Assembly (NCBI RefSeq): GCF_002214465.1
Contig: NZ_CP015101.1
Coordinates: 875,013-939,012 of the forward strand
Direction: 5' to 3'
DNA: 64,000 nucleotides
Source: Thermococcus barossii
GTDB taxonomy: Archaea > Methanobacteriota_B > Thermococci > Thermococcales > Thermococcaceae
In this document: piece after piece, positions 1-9,338 of the stretch
Numbering within the stretch: the stretch's first letter is position 1
Layout of the letters: every line of letters begins with the position of its first letter
Position numbers and translations under genes: made by a program
Notes under the pieces: model-generated
The model's database searches: none
Told to the model about the DNA's origin: nothing
What the model saw: the letters and a program-made list of their open reading frames with translations, nothing else

Positions 1-104
1 TCCTGAATCTTTAGCTTGAGGAGTTCTTCTTCTATCTCGTCCAGGTTTCCTAATAAGCTGGATATCCCGAAGTATGTAAACCTTACGTGCTTTTCGACCG
101 CCAT
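1..104 (-). CDS. Partial gene, N-terminus only, unknown
   Basis: An open frame starts at the ATG ending at 104 on the minus strand and runs off the left edge, so only 34 residues are visible. They begin MAVEKHVRFTYFGISSLLG and end in an acidic, probably helical stretch. A TATA-like element lies about 15-20 bases upstream at 115-127, which would give a leaderless or very short-leader transcript. I do not recognise the family from this fragment. It diverges from the tldD gene. Confidence 0.5.
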   Translation of the reverse strand, partial: MAVEKHVRFTYFGISSLLGNLDEIEEELLKLKIQ

Positions 105-114
105 CTTAACGAAA

Positions 115-127
115 AGACTTTTATACT
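115..127. promoter_or_regulatory. TATA-like element between divergent genes
   Basis: The sequence GACTTTTATACTT reads as a TATA-like box on the plus strand (tldD) and as GTATAAAAG on the minus strand (partial gene). It is the only AT-rich box in the 64-base gap, so the two genes may share or closely overlap their promoters. Inferred from sequence and spacing only. Confidence 0.4.
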
Positions 128-168
128 TTCGAACGCACTATTCTATGCAGTAAACCGAGGTGATGTGC

Positions 169-1587
169 ATGGATGTTTTAGAGTTCGCGGTTGAGAAGGC
201 CCTCGAACTCGGCGCTTCCTACGCGGAGGCGAGGTTCGAGGAGAAGAACGGCACCTCCCTGGCGATGAAGAACGGCAACCCCGAAGGCCTTCAAGTACTC
301 GCGGACAGGGGGATGGGGATAAGGGTTCTCGTGGATGGAGGAATGGGCTTCGCCAGTACAAACGTCCTCACGAGGGAGAGCGTGGGCGAGGCCGTTAAAA
401 AGGCCGTCAAGCTGGCCAGGGCGGCATCGAAGGTGAGGAACGAGCCGATTCGTTTTTCCGAGGAGGACTTCCACCGCGTTTCCTACAAGGTCAAGATGAA
501 GAAGGACTTCCGCGACGTTTCTCCGGAGGAGAAGCTTGAGCTTTTGAAGAAAATCGAGGAGGAAGTCAAAGCCACCGGCGTGAACGTGCCCATGCGCTAC
601 CTCATGTACTCTGACCAGCTCTGGAAAAAGGAGATACTGACCAGCGAAGGGGCCTACGTGAAGAGCAAAATCCCGCGCGTTTCTGTGACCTACAACCTCG
701 TTGTCTTCGAGAATGGCCAGATGGAGCAGGCCCCCTTCGTCCAGAGGGCATTCTCCGGGGGATTGGAGCTCATCGAGAGGGACGAGCCCTGGAAGTGGGC
801 TGTCAAGGACGTTCAGGCACTAAAGAGGCTCATTTACGAGGGGAAGAGGCCCCCAGAGGGGAAGATCGACCTGGTCATAAGCCCTGAAGTGGCGGGCATA
901 GCCGTCCACGAGAGCGTCGGGCACCCCTACGAGGCCGACAGGATATTCGGAAGGGAAGCCGCTCAGGCCGGGGAGAGCTTCGTCAAGCCCGACATGCTCG
1001 GCGAGAGGATTGGAAGCGAGGTCGTTACGGTCATAGACGACCCGACGATACCGAACAGCTGGGGCTTCTACCTCTATGACGACGAGGGTGTCAAAGCCCG
1101 TCCAAGGTATCTCATCAGGGAGGGAATCATAACCGAATTCCTCACCAACAGAGAATATGCCCATAAGCTCGGCCAGCGCTCCAACGCCTCGGCGAGGGCG
1201 ATAAACTACAACCGCGAGCCGATTGTGAGAATGGCCAACACCTACTTAGCTCCCGGCGATTACTCCTTCGAGGAGCTGATTGAGGACGTCAAGCTCGGCG
1301 TCTACATGGTCTCGTTCAACGAGTGGAACATCGACGACAGGCGTTACCAGCAGAGGTACATCGGAAGGGAGGCCTACCTCATCGAGAACGGCGAGCTGAA
1401 GCACCCTGTTAGGAGGCCAATCCTTGAGATAACCACCAGAGCTTTGTGGAGCAGCGTCGATGCCGTTGGCAAAGAGGTCGAGTTCTATCCTGGAACCTGC
1501 GGAAAGGGTGAACCCGGCCAAGGCGTCCCGGTCTGGATGGGCGGAGCGCACGCGAGGCTCAGGGATATACCGCTTAGGAGGCCGTGA
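169..1587 (+). CDS. tldD: TldD, metalloprotease subunit
   Basis: TldD is the catalytic subunit of the heterodimeric TldD/TldE (PmbA) metallopeptidase, which degrades unfolded short peptides and in bacteria matures some modified peptides. The 472-residue product has the family zinc motif HExxxH (H247, E248, H252) within AVHESVGHPYEAD and a glycine-rich C-terminal half. Length is normal for the family. GTG 160 and ATG 163 are in frame, but GAGGTGA at 157-163 is spaced correctly only for ATG 169. The tldE gene follows after 10 bases, so the two subunits are probably co-translated. No obvious modified-peptide precursor lies beside it. Confidence 0.93.
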   Translation: MDVLEFAVEKALELGASYAEARFEEKNGTSLAMKNGNPEGLQVLADRGMGIRVLVDGGMGFASTNVLTRESVGEAVKKAVKLARAASKVRNEPIRFSEEDFHRVSYKVKMKKDFRDVSPEEKLELLKKIEEEVKATGVNVPMRYLMYSDQLWKKEILTSEGAYVKSKIPRVSVTYNLVVFENGQMEQAPFVQRAFSGGLELIERDEPWKWAVKDVQALKRLIYEGKRPPEGKIDLVISPEVAGIAVHESVGHPYEADRIFGREAAQAGESFVKPDMLGERIGSEVVTVIDDPTIPNSWGFYLYDDEGVKARPRYLIREGIITEFLTNREYAHKLGQRSNASARAINYNREPIVRMANTYLAPGDYSFEELIEDVKLGVYMVSFNEWNIDDRRYQQRYIGREAYLIENGELKHPVRRPILEITTRALWSSVDAVGKEVEFYPGTCGKGEPGQGVPVWMGGAHARLRDIPLRRP

Positions 1588-1597
1588 GGTGGTGGAG

Positions 1598-2920
1598 ATG
1601 TTCGACATTAATGAGTTCATCCTTAAGAAGGCCAAAGAGCTGGGCTTCGGTGACGTCGTGGTTCTGGGTTATGAGACCAACCGCAGACAGGTTCGCTTCG
1701 CCAATAACGAGATAACCGTGGCCAAAAACTGGCACGAGAGGAAGGTGGAGCTGTTCGTTGAGCTTGAGAAGCGCGTTGCCGGAACGAGCATCACCGAGCT
1801 GAGCGAAGAGAACATAGAGCGGACTTTGAAAACCCTGCTGGCGAACATGAAGGGCATGGCGCCGAAGGAGGACTACTATGGCATCGCCGAGGGACCCTTC
1901 GAGTACAAAGATATTCCGGAGACCTTCGATAGGGCCATAGTCGAGCTGGACGAGCCGAACGAGTACGTTGAGACCGCCATAAACGCGGCCCTTGAGGAAG
2001 GAGCGAAACGCGTCGCCGGTGTTCTCTACACCGACCATGACAGAATTTACCTAACCACCAGCAACGGTGTCGAGGCCTTTGACGAGGGAACGGGGATAGA
2101 GATAAGCGTTAGAGCTTTTGTGGGAGATCTTGAGAGCGGCCACGGAACGAACTCGGTGCGCGTTCTGAAAAAGTTCGACCCAGAATCAGCCGGAAGGAAG
2201 GCCGGCGAGATAGCTAAGATGGCGCAGAACCCGGAGCAGGGACCGGAGGGAAGGTTCGACGTCATCTTTGACCCGCTGGCCTTTGCAAACCTGCTGAGCT
2301 ACATGAGCTTCATGACCTCAGCCTACGCCGCCGAGGCGGGCTTCTCCTTCCTGGTGAACAAGCTCGGTCAGAAGGTCGCGAGCGAGCTGGTTACAATCAA
2401 GGACATCGGAAACCTGCCAAACGGCTACGGAAGCAGGAAGTTCGACGACGAGGGCGTTCCAACGAGGGAAACGACGATAATCGAGAAGGGAACCTTCAAG
2501 ACTTTCCTGCTCAACACGAGCCTGGCAAGGAAGTACGGAACCGAGACGACGGCTAACGCCGGCCTGATAATGCCCCACGCCTGGAACATCGTCCTTGAGC
2601 CGGGGGACTACTCGAAGGCCGAACTCTTCAGCGAGGTTAAAAGGGGCATATACATCACCAACGTCTGGTACACGAGATTCCAGAATTACGTCGCCGGCGA
2701 CTTCTCCACGATACCGCGTGACGGCATCTTCCTCGTCGAGAATGGCGAACTGAGGCCGATAAGGAACATCCGCGTGAGCGACAACTTCCAGAGGATCCTT
2801 GAAGGAATCAAGGCCCTCGGAAATGAGAGCCACCACATCCACTGGTGGGAAGTCAGCACGCCGGTTTCGACGCCCTACGTTCTCGTTGAGAGCGTCGGCA
2901 TAACGAGGGCAACGAAGTGA
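1598..2920 (+). CDS. tldE: TldE/PmbA, TldD partner subunit
   Basis: TldE (PmbA) is homologous to TldD but lacks the metal-binding HExxxH, and it forms the peptide channel with TldD. The 440-residue protein shows the family pattern, including a conserved DxLAFANLLSY-like segment and a C-terminal SVGITRA, and I find no HExxxH. The open frame extends back to 1460 inside tldD, but ATG 1598 is preceded by GGTGGAG and lies just after the tldD stop, so it is the likely start. Adjacent to tldD in one operon. Function assigned by family and neighbour. Confidence 0.92.
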   Translation: MFDINEFILKKAKELGFGDVVVLGYETNRRQVRFANNEITVAKNWHERKVELFVELEKRVAGTSITELSEENIERTLKTLLANMKGMAPKEDYYGIAEGPFEYKDIPETFDRAIVELDEPNEYVETAINAALEEGAKRVAGVLYTDHDRIYLTTSNGVEAFDEGTGIEISVRAFVGDLESGHGTNSVRVLKKFDPESAGRKAGEIAKMAQNPEQGPEGRFDVIFDPLAFANLLSYMSFMTSAYAAEAGFSFLVNKLGQKVASELVTIKDIGNLPNGYGSRKFDDEGVPTRETTIIEKGTFKTFLLNTSLARKYGTETTANAGLIMPHAWNIVLEPGDYSKAELFSEVKRGIYITNVWYTRFQNYVAGDFSTIPRDGIFLVENGELRPIRNIRVSDNFQRILEGIKALGNESHHIHWWEVSTPVSTPYVLVESVGITRATK

Positions 2921-2961
2921 GTCTTTCCTTTTATGCCTCTCTTTAACCTGTTAAGCTGGAG

Positions 2962-4152
2962 TCATGCCTCAAACCTCAGGTAATTCCTGAGGGGGCCAGC
3001 GCTCAGGAGCTTGAAAGTGCATCCCAGGGCAAGAAAACCTAGCGCGAAGAGAAGTCTCGCCCTTGAAAGGCCAAGGGAGTCCGTTGCAAAGCCATAAACT
3101 ACATAGAACGCAGAAGTTGCAAGGGCGAGAACCATGTTCCTCAGTGATATCACCGTCGCCCTCTTCTCGCTCGAAACCCTCTTCTGGAATTCGACCGAGA
3201 AGTTAAAGGTAAACGCAGACGCAAGGAGCGATGCGGCAACTCCAAGGAGGACTATAAGCAGGGGATTGGGGTAAAGAACCGAGAGAACGGTTGCCAGGGG
3301 TATGCCAACGGGGGCAAGCCCGTGAAGGAGGCGGCCGGCCCTCCCGCGGAGGGCGATCCCCATGTACCGGGGGACTGTTCTAACGAGCACCTCAACGAGT
3401 CCGAGTATTCCGAGGGTCCCCATTATCGTCGTCCCAAGGTAAGCTGCCAGGATGTCTCCCAGGTAGGGCTCGAAGAACTTCCTGAACTGCCCGAGGGCAA
3501 GCGTGACCGAGAGGAGGTAGGCGATGAGCCACGCGATTTCCGGCTTCCTGAGTTCACGCCACGAGCTCAGAAGGTGGAGGGTGTAGGAAAGTTCGGGTTT
3601 GGAAAAGCCCACCTCGGGGATGCTAAAGGCGAGGGGAATCAGGAACACCTGAAGGGCAGCCGTGAGGGCTATGGCCACCTCGAAGCCAAAGAACTGGGCT
3701 ATGAAGCCCCCGGCAACGGTTGTGGCAGAGCTGACTATCAGGGCAAGCTTTTGGATTGAGCGCCATATCTCCCTGAACTGACCTTCCATGCCCTCCGCTC
3801 TAAGGTTGTCAAAGAGCCACGCCTGGATGCTCCCGCTGACAAAGGAGGCCCCGAGGGTTCCGAGGAGTTCATGGAGCAGGAGAACCCAGAAGCTTCTCAG
3901 AAAGAGAAGGAGGGACGTTGAAAACGGCATTATAATGAAACCAATCAGCACGCTGGTTTTTCTGCTCACCTTGTCCCCGATAACCCCCGTTGGAACCTCA
4001 AACAGAAAGAAACCCAGCCCGGCAACGGCCGTCGCGAGACCTATCTCGCCGTAGCTCAGGCCCCGTGAAAGGTAGTATATAACGGCTATGTTGCCCAGAA
4101 ATCCGGCGTAGGTCAGGGCGAAGAGGAGCTTAAAGCGTCCAAGCCATTCCAT
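2962..4152 (-). CDS. MFS transporter, substrate unknown
   Basis: A 396-residue protein with about 12 predicted membrane segments and the loop 2-3 signature GDKVSRK of the major facilitator superfamily. The N-terminus MEWLGRFKLLFALTYAGFLG begins directly with TM1, as in drug/metabolite MFS exporters. It is a single-gene unit converging with tldE across a 41-base gap. The substrate cannot be read from the sequence. An efflux role is a guess from general similarity to the multidrug branch. Confidence 0.85.
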   Translation of the reverse strand: MEWLGRFKLLFALTYAGFLGNIAVIYYLSRGLSYGEIGLATAVAGLGFFLFEVPTGVIGDKVSRKTSVLIGFIIMPFSTSLLLFLRSFWVLLLHELLGTLGASFVSGSIQAWLFDNLRAEGMEGQFREIWRSIQKLALIVSSATTVAGGFIAQFFGFEVAIALTAALQVFLIPLAFSIPEVGFSKPELSYTLHLLSSWRELRKPEIAWLIAYLLSVTLALGQFRKFFEPYLGDILAAYLGTTIMGTLGILGLVEVLVRTVPRYMGIALRGRAGRLLHGLAPVGIPLATVLSVLYPNPLLIVLLGVAASLLASAFTFNFSVEFQKRVSSEKRATVISLRNMVLALATSAFYVVYGFATDSLGLSRARLLFALGFLALGCTFKLLSAGPLRNYLRFEA

Positions 4153-4314
4153 TTCACCACCCGGGGATGGAAAGTTGGTCGTTGGAAAGATTTAAGGTTT
4201 TTGAATGACGCAACGGGCATAACACCCGGCGTCGGAGAACACAGAGTCACGTTACTTTCCAGAATCTCCGGGAGATTGTCCAAATCTGCGTAACAAGACG
4301 GAATGGCCGAGAAA

Positions 4315-4326
4315 ACGCTTAAAAAC
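4315..4326 (+). promoter_or_regulatory. TATA box of MFS gene at 4359
   Basis: ACGCTTAAAAAC lies 33 bases before the GTG start of the downstream transporter. Composition and spacing fit an archaeal BRE/TATA element. Confidence 0.45.
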
Positions 4327-4358
4327 TTCTTCATTCAAATGAAAGCGGGTGGTGAGGA

Positions 4359-5639
4359 GTGGAGGTCATCGAGAACTCCAGGTTGAATAAGTTCCACTAC
4401 ACGCTTTTGGCTATCCTCGGGACGGTTTGGGCGTTCATAGCGGTGAACACCATCTCGGCGGGCTTCGTCATAGCACTCCTCAAGAACGACCCGGCCTTTC
4501 AGGGCAGTTTGGCAAAGCTCGGCTCTCTCGGCTCGGCGGCCCTCTTCGGCATGCTCTTCGGCGCGTGGCTCTTCGGCTACCTCTCGGACAGGATAGGCCG
4601 GAAGCGAACGCTCATCCTTGCGGTCGGGACCTTCTCCATCGGCTCGGTAATCAGCTCCTTCGCTTCAAATCTCAATCAACTCATAGCCCTGCGCTTCGTT
4701 GTGGGACTTGGTCTCGGCGGTTCATTGCCCGTTGCAAGCTCGTACTTCGCCGAGTTCATACCCCGTTCGGTAAGGGGTGCAATGATTTCAATCCTTGAGA
4801 GCTTCTGGGCGATAGGCACGATAATAATCGGCGTCGTGGCCATTCTCGTTGGGGCCGACTGGAGGGGCATCCTGCTCTTCGGCGGCGCGGTAATACTGCT
4901 CCTGCCCCTGCTCTTCACCCTCCCGGAGTCGCCCCGCTACCTGCTCATCAGGGGCAGGGTTAAGGAGGCCGAGGAAATCCTCAGAAGGATATTCGGCGTT
5001 GGAGTGAAGCTGGAAGTCCCGAAAGCTGGAGAGAAAGCCTCCGTGCTTGACCTCTGGCGGCGCTATGGCAAAACGACAATGATGCTCACAGGAGCATGGT
5101 TCAGCATAGCCTTCGCCTACTACGGCTTCTTCATCTGGCTCCCGAAGTTCCTCTCCGCTACGCTTGGAATCACAGTCTTCAAGAGCTTCCAGTACTTCAT
5201 CATCACGGCGATAGCTCAGCTGCCCGGCTACTGGAGTGCCGCTTACCTTCTCGAACGGATTGGGAGGAAGAAAACCCTCTCCTACTACCTGCTGCTTTCG
5301 GGAATAGCCGGCGTCGGCTTCTACTTCGCGGCGAACTCCGGCGATGAAACAGCGATAATCGCGAGCGCGGTAGCCTTCAGCTTCTTCAACCTCGGTGCCT
5401 GGGGGGCGATATACGCATACACGCCGGAGCTTTATCCAACAGCCGTCAGGGGCACCGGAACAGGCTGGGCTGGGGCAATGGCGAGAATAGGCGGTGGAAT
5501 AGCTCCGATACTGGCAGGGAAGGTGATGGAAGCCAGCGGGGCAGCGATGGCGGTTCTCATCATCGCGGCCATGGCAATAGCCGGAGCACTCGACGTTCTG
5601 GCACTGGGAGAGGAAACCATGGGGAAGGAGCTTTCATGA
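4359..5639 (+). CDS. MFS transporter, sugar-porter-like
   Basis: A 426-residue, 12-TM transporter. The first half carries DRIGRKR after TM2 and the second half repeats ERIGRKK, and a PESPRYL motif follows TM6. This combination is typical of the sugar porter/organic-solute branch of MFS, which also includes NiaP and benzoate-type carriers. The substrate is not determined. Start is GTG 4359, preceded by GGTGGTGA. It stands alone between convergent neighbours. Candidate substrates are sugars, aromatic acids or nucleobase-like compounds. Confidence 0.87.
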   Translation: MEVIENSRLNKFHYTLLAILGTVWAFIAVNTISAGFVIALLKNDPAFQGSLAKLGSLGSAALFGMLFGAWLFGYLSDRIGRKRTLILAVGTFSIGSVISSFASNLNQLIALRFVVGLGLGGSLPVASSYFAEFIPRSVRGAMISILESFWAIGTIIIGVVAILVGADWRGILLFGGAVILLLPLLFTLPESPRYLLIRGRVKEAEEILRRIFGVGVKLEVPKAGEKASVLDLWRRYGKTTMMLTGAWFSIAFAYYGFFIWLPKFLSATLGITVFKSFQYFIITAIAQLPGYWSAAYLLERIGRKKTLSYYLLLSGIAGVGFYFAANSGDETAIIASAVAFSFFNLGAWGAIYAYTPELYPTAVRGTGTGWAGAMARIGGGIAPILAGKVMEASGAAMAVLIIAAMAIAGALDVLALGEETMGKELS

Positions 5640-5647
5640 CTTTCCTT

Positions 5648-6109
5648 TTATCCAAAAAGCCCCAGCGCGGGGAGGAGCGTTATCGCCATGCTCAAAAGCC
5701 CGCCGAGGATCAACGCCGGAACCGTCTGCTTCTTTTCTATTCCGAGCAGGTAAGCGGCTAAAGCCCCGGTCCAGACGCCGGTTCCGGGGAGCGGGATTGC
5801 AACAAAAATCGTCAGCCCGATGAAGCCCCACTTCTCCACGTAGGGGTGGGCCTTCTTCCTGACCCGCTCGACGTAGTACAGGTAGAGGTGAGCGATTTTC
5901 CTGAGAAAGGTTCCCTCAAGCCAGAGCATCAGCCTGTCTATGTAGGGGAGCAGAGCGGGAAGGACGAGCGAGAGGAGCAGAACGCCGAGGGAAGCCGCCA
6001 AAAGCGTCTCCCACATGGGATAGCCCATGCCGATGCCGTAGACTATCGCGTAGCGCCCCTCAAAGGTTGGAATCAGCGAGAGCAGGAAGACCTCAAGGAA
6101 ACCGTTCAT
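5648..6109 (-). CDS. Small multidrug export family membrane protein
   Basis: A 153-residue membrane protein of the COG2426/PF06695 type, annotated as putative small multidrug export protein. It shows the typical early EGRYAIVYGIGMG segment in the first hydrophobic region and a PLPGTGVWTGAL loop near the second half. Four to five hydrophobic segments are visible. The transport role of the family is poorly established. It overlaps the PAP2 gene upstream by 4 bases (ATGA), so both are probably on one transcript. A role in lipid or envelope metabolism is as plausible as drug export. Confidence 0.75.
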   Translation of the reverse strand: MNGFLEVFLLSLIPTFEGRYAIVYGIGMGYPMWETLLAASLGVLLLSLVLPALLPYIDRLMLWLEGTFLRKIAHLYLYYVERVRKKAHPYVEKWGFIGLTIFVAIPLPGTGVWTGALAAYLLGIEKKQTVPALILGGLLSMAITLLPALGLFG

Positions 6110-6681
6110 TCAAACCTCCCCCCGAGGAGTGATTTCAGCAGGAGGTAGAGCCAGGGGGCGAAGAAAATGCTAAAGAGAACGTCGCCCAACCAGTGGACGT
6201 GGAGGAGGAGCCTGGTGAGGGCTATCCCGACAGCGTAGGCCCAGAACAGGGGGGCGTACTTCCTCCAGCGGTCCGAGCCGTAGGCCGCTATGATCGCGGC
6301 TCTAAAGGTGTGGCCGGAGGGAAAGGCGTAGCTCCCTATCCCAGAGCCGTAGGCGATGGGCCTCGGCTCGGCGAAGAGAACCTTCATTGCCCCGACGGTG
6401 GCGAGGCCAACGAAGATGGCCAAAAGAAACGAGGCCGTTTCCAGGGAGAGCCTTCCTTTCTCCCTCCAGTCGAGGTAGAGCGCGAGGGCGGCGAAGGAGA
6501 AGAGAAAGAGGTCCCCGCCGAAGGCAGTTAGAAAGTTCATCAGGGGAGTGTCGATGAGAGAAATCCTCGAATTGACCCATTCGTTGATTCCATTGAGCGC
6601 ACCGGCGGCCTGGAGAACCAGGAGGCCGAGAACCCCGATGGTGAGGATACCAAATCTGATGTCAAGTTTTATCCCCCTCAT
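6106..6681 (-). CDS. PAP2-family membrane phosphatase
   Basis: A 191-residue integral membrane phosphatase. All three PAP2 motifs are present: KVLFAEPRP (KX6RP), PSGHT, and RLLLHVHWLGD (RX5HX3D). These residues form the active site on the outer membrane face. Likely substrates are isoprenoid pyrophosphates or phosphatidate-like lipids, for example recycling the dolichyl pyrophosphate carrier of N-glycosylation, but the sequence does not decide. Five to six hydrophobic segments. Followed with a 4-base overlap by the small membrane protein gene. Confidence 0.88.
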   Translation of the reverse strand: MRGIKLDIRFGILTIGVLGLLVLQAAGALNGINEWVNSRISLIDTPLMNFLTAFGGDLFLFSFAALALYLDWREKGRLSLETASFLLAIFVGLATVGAMKVLFAEPRPIAYGSGIGSYAFPSGHTFRAAIIAAYGSDRWRKYAPLFWAYAVGIALTRLLLHVHWLGDVLFSIFFAPWLYLLLKSLLGGRFE

Positions 6682-6722
6682 GGCACTCTAAGAAGGGAAG
6701 ACCGATAAAAAAGCTTTTCCTC

Positions 6723-7307
6723 TCAGATAATCCCGGCAGAGTAGAGCGCGTGGTAGGTCTTGAGGAGCGCCCCCTGAACCCTCTTAGGCCCGAAGGTCCT
6801 GACGGCCCTCCCGAGGCCCTCGTTGTAAATCCTGCGCATTATGAAGTCGGTCTCGCGGTTGAGGTTGAGCTTTTCCCTGTTCTCCAGGTAAAGGCGCGCT
6901 ATCTCAGCCGGCTCGCGGTAGTTGAGACCCTTGAGCCACTTCAGAGGAATCCCGTCATCAAAGCGCTTGACCACTTCGAAGCCTATGATTGTGACCTCGT
7001 CGTCGCCGTGGAGCTCGCCGTAGATTTTGTTCAGCTCCCTGACGAGTTCCCTGACGTCGGAGAAGCCGTCGAGCTTGGCATCTTCGTTGGTGAGCTCTTT
7101 CACCTTCTTTTTCTCAACCTTTGTTATCCTGACCTTGGCTATGGCGGTGTCGCTCGGCGTTATCACAAGGTAGATTTCGCTCCCGAGCTTCGCCTTGTAG
7201 TCACCATAGCGTATCGTGGTCACCTTGTCGCCGCGGAGGATCCTCGACTTATAGGCGGAATCAATCAGCATGAACTTCCTAATCTGAACCCTTCCGCCTT
7301 TCCTCAC
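6723..7307 (-). CDS. ASCH-domain protein
   Basis: A 194-residue soluble protein whose N-terminal about 110 residues resemble the ASCH domain, a PUA-like fold that binds RNA or modified bases (note [20 protein letters not shown]). The C-terminal 80 residues are a helical extension without a match I recognise. The GTG 7307 start overlaps the HAD gene by 29 bases. ATG 7272 is an alternative that would remove the overlap, and the ribosome binding site is weak for both. Function is probably RNA-linked but unknown. Confidence 0.7.
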   Translation of the reverse strand: MRKGGRVQIRKFMLIDSAYKSRILRGDKVTTIRYGDYKAKLGSEIYLVITPSDTAIAKVRITKVEKKKVKELTNEDAKLDGFSDVRELVRELNKIYGELHGDDEVTIIGFEVVKRFDDGIPLKWLKGLNYREPAEIARLYLENREKLNLNRETDFIMRRIYNEGLGRAVRTFGPKRVQGALLKTYHALYSAGII

Positions 7308-7992
7308 TGTTTAACCCCCGCACGATTTCAACAACCTCCTCAAGGGAACTCACGGTAAAGTCGGCGTATTCAAGGTATTCAAGCTCCCTGTTCGCGTATT
7401 TGCCGTACTTGAACCAGGCCGTCTTCATGCCGACCTGCTTCGCCCCGTATATGTCGGAGTAGAGCCTGTCGCCCACCATGAGCGCCTCGCCGGGCTCCAC
7501 CTCCATTTTCCTGAGGGCCTTCTGGAATATCTTCGGATGGGGCTTTTTCACGCCGAGATAGTCCGATATAAAGACCCCGTCGAAGTAAGCATCGAGCTCA
7601 AGCCTGAGAATCTTCTCCCACTGCTTTATCGGGTCCCCGTCGGTGATTATGCCAAGCCTGTAACCCGAACGCTGGAGGTCAAGGAGAACCCGCCTGACGC
7701 CCTTCACAGTACGCAGGTAGGCGAACTTGGTGTTGTGGTAGGCTATGACCCCGGCGGCTACCCACTTTGGATTGCTGGGGAGGTCGAGGCGCCTGAGGAG
7801 GTAGTCAAAGTGCCTGCCGAAGTTGCTCCCGTACTCGGATATCAGCTCAAGGAGTTCCTGATAAGCGGTGTCGAAGTCAACGGGAAGACCATGCCTCACC
7901 ATGTTCTCAATGGCGTTCCGCCTGGCCATCTCGGCAAGTCTGCTCGTGTCCACAAGCGTGTCATCCAGGTCGAAGAACACGACCTTTATCAT
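7279..7992 (-). CDS. HAD-family phosphatase (TIGR02253-like)
   Basis: A 237-residue haloacid dehalogenase superfamily hydrolase. Motif I is [10 protein letters not shown] near the N-terminus, motif II is IITDG, motif III is the lysine of KKPHPKIF and motif IV is [10 protein letters not shown]. The spacing matches the archaeal TIGR02253 group, some of whose members dephosphorylate small metabolites such as glyceraldehyde 3-phosphate. ATG 7992 (MIKVVFFD) is chosen over the upstream GTG 8004 because GGTGA sits at the right distance from it. Substrate not determined. Confidence 0.85.
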   Translation of the reverse strand: MIKVVFFDLDDTLVDTSRLAEMARRNAIENMVRHGLPVDFDTAYQELLELISEYGSNFGRHFDYLLRRLDLPSNPKWVAAGVIAYHNTKFAYLRTVKGVRRVLLDLQRSGYRLGIITDGDPIKQWEKILRLELDAYFDGVFISDYLGVKKPHPKIFQKALRKMEVEPGEALMVGDRLYSDIYGAKQVGMKTAWFKYGKYANRELEYLEYADFTVSSLEEVVEIVRGLNSEERRKGSD

Positions 7993-8027
7993 CCCTTCAC
8001 CCACCGGTTTCTACTCTTCCAAGGTAT

Positions 8028-8438
8028 TTAACCCTTCCCGAGATCGAGGAAAAGGTCCCTCCTCTTTTCGGCCTCCTCACGGGCCCAGCGCGCTGCCTTG
8101 AAGTATTCGTCCTCAGCCAAAAGCTCGTTGAGAAGGTCTTCGAGCCTCCAAGTCAGCGAGGTCTCGGTGGTCGTGGCGAAGATAATCCTGCCAAGGTTGA
8201 GAGATTTGACGGAGCGCATGATGTCCTTCAGCGTCTCGTTATCAACGTCGTGCATTATCACGAACTTCCTGAGGTGCCAGTAGCCGGAGCCGCTCAGCTT
8301 CTCGGCCTTTTCGACTATCTCACCCACCACCCAGTCCCGGCAGTACTCCGGAACCTCAAAGACCGGAACCGAGAGTGCCTTTCGAAGTCCCTCGACTTCC
8401 TCGGGCGGAAACCCCACAACCAGGACCTTTCCACTCAT
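8028..8438 (-). CDS. DUF3783 protein
   Basis: A 136-residue soluble protein resembling DUF3783 (PF12646). It has a Rossmann-like start ([15 protein letters not shown]), a central [17 protein letters not shown] segment characteristic of the family, and a helical C-terminus rich in Glu and Arg. No catalytic motif is evident. The start overlaps the stop of the sirtuin gene by 4 bases, so the two are translationally coupled. Function unknown. Confidence 0.7.
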   Translation of the reverse strand: MSGKVLVVGFPPEEVEGLRKALSVPVFEVPEYCRDWVVGEIVEKAEKLSGSGYWHLRKFVIMHDVDNETLKDIMRSVKSLNLGRIIFATTTETSLTWRLEDLLNELLAEDEYFKAARWAREEAEKRRDLFLDLGKG

Positions 8439-9190
8439 TCTATCAGCCCCTTAATCCTGCTCATCAACATCTCCATTGCCTTACCCGCCGGACAGCGCAG
8501 GAAGACGTCTGCAATCGGCGTTATTCCGCTCTCCTCGGGGTTAATTTCGACAACCTTGCCCCCGGTTTCCTTGACTATCTGAGGAACGTAGGCGGCTGGA
8601 TAAACGACGCCACTCGTACCGATGACGAGAACAAGATCTGCCCTCTCAGCGAGCCTGAAGGCCTCGTCAAGGGCTTTTCTCGGGAGTGGCTCGCCGAACC
8701 ACACGACGTCCGGTCGGAGGAGCGAGTCGCAGCGGGGGCACTTCGGAAGTTTCTTCCCGGCCAGGAACTCCTCCAGCCTTCCACTCTCCTTGAGGTTCTC
8801 CCTGTAGCTGCACGAGGTACATCTAACGCGGAATATGTTGCCGTGAAGCTCGATGAGGTTTCTGGTTCCGGCCTCCCTGTGGAGGTCATCAACGTTCTGG
8901 GTTATCACCGCCTTCAAAATGCCCATTCTCTCAAGCTCGGCCAGGGCATAGTGGGCCCTGTTGGGCCTAGCTTTTCGTATCAGGTCCATGCGCCACCTGT
9001 AGAACTCCCAGACGAGGTGAGGGTCCCTTCTGAAGGCCTCGGGCGTCGCAAGCTCCTCGGGACGGTGCTTCTTCCATAGTCCATTGAATCCCCTGAACGT
9101 GGGAACACCGCTCTCTGCACTTATTCCGGCACCTGTAAAAGCAATCGCAAACCTTGAGCGGGCAAGGAGTTTGGCCGCCTCCTCTATCAT
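8435..9190 (-). CDS. Sirtuin NAD-dependent protein deacylase
   Basis: A 251-residue Sir2 enzyme that removes acyl groups from lysines using NAD. The NAD pocket motif [15 protein letters not shown], the catalytic [11 protein letters not shown] (His is the base), and the zinc-binding pair CTSC...CPRC are all intact. Size matches the bacterial/archaeal CobB/Sir2 class III. In archaea a known target is the chromatin protein Alba in Sulfolobus. Thermococcales mostly use histones and TrmBL2, so the target here is open. First gene of the minus-strand run 9190-5648. Confidence 0.93.
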   Translation of the reverse strand: MIEEAAKLLARSRFAIAFTGAGISAESGVPTFRGFNGLWKKHRPEELATPEAFRRDPHLVWEFYRWRMDLIRKARPNRAHYALAELERMGILKAVITQNVDDLHREAGTRNLIELHGNIFRVRCTSCSYRENLKESGRLEEFLAGKKLPKCPRCDSLLRPDVVWFGEPLPRKALDEAFRLAERADLVLVIGTSGVVYPAAYVPQIVKETGGKVVEINPEESGITPIADVFLRCPAGKAMEMLMSRIKGLIE

Positions 9191-9293
9191 ATTACCCCCT
9201 ACTCGGCCATCCTTAAAAATCCTGCCCGAGGTTGAGGGGTTTCTCCGTTTCCTGCCGAAGAATCTTTGAAACTGACTTCATGTTTTCGTGGGA

Positions 9294-9305
9294 GGGTTTA
9301 AATTG
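9294..9305 (+). promoter_or_regulatory. TATA box of amino acid transporter gene
   Basis: GGGTTTAAATTG lies 34-45 bases before ATG 9339, a suitable archaeal promoter distance. Confidence 0.45.
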
Positions 9306-9338
9306 TATCCATGAGCACATTTGCGAGGAGGTGAGGGG

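Noticed and set aside
169-2920. Modified-peptide (RiPP) cluster around TldD/TldE
   Set aside because: There is no small precursor-like gene or modifying enzyme next to it. The partial gene at 1-104 shows no such features. Probably the general peptidase.
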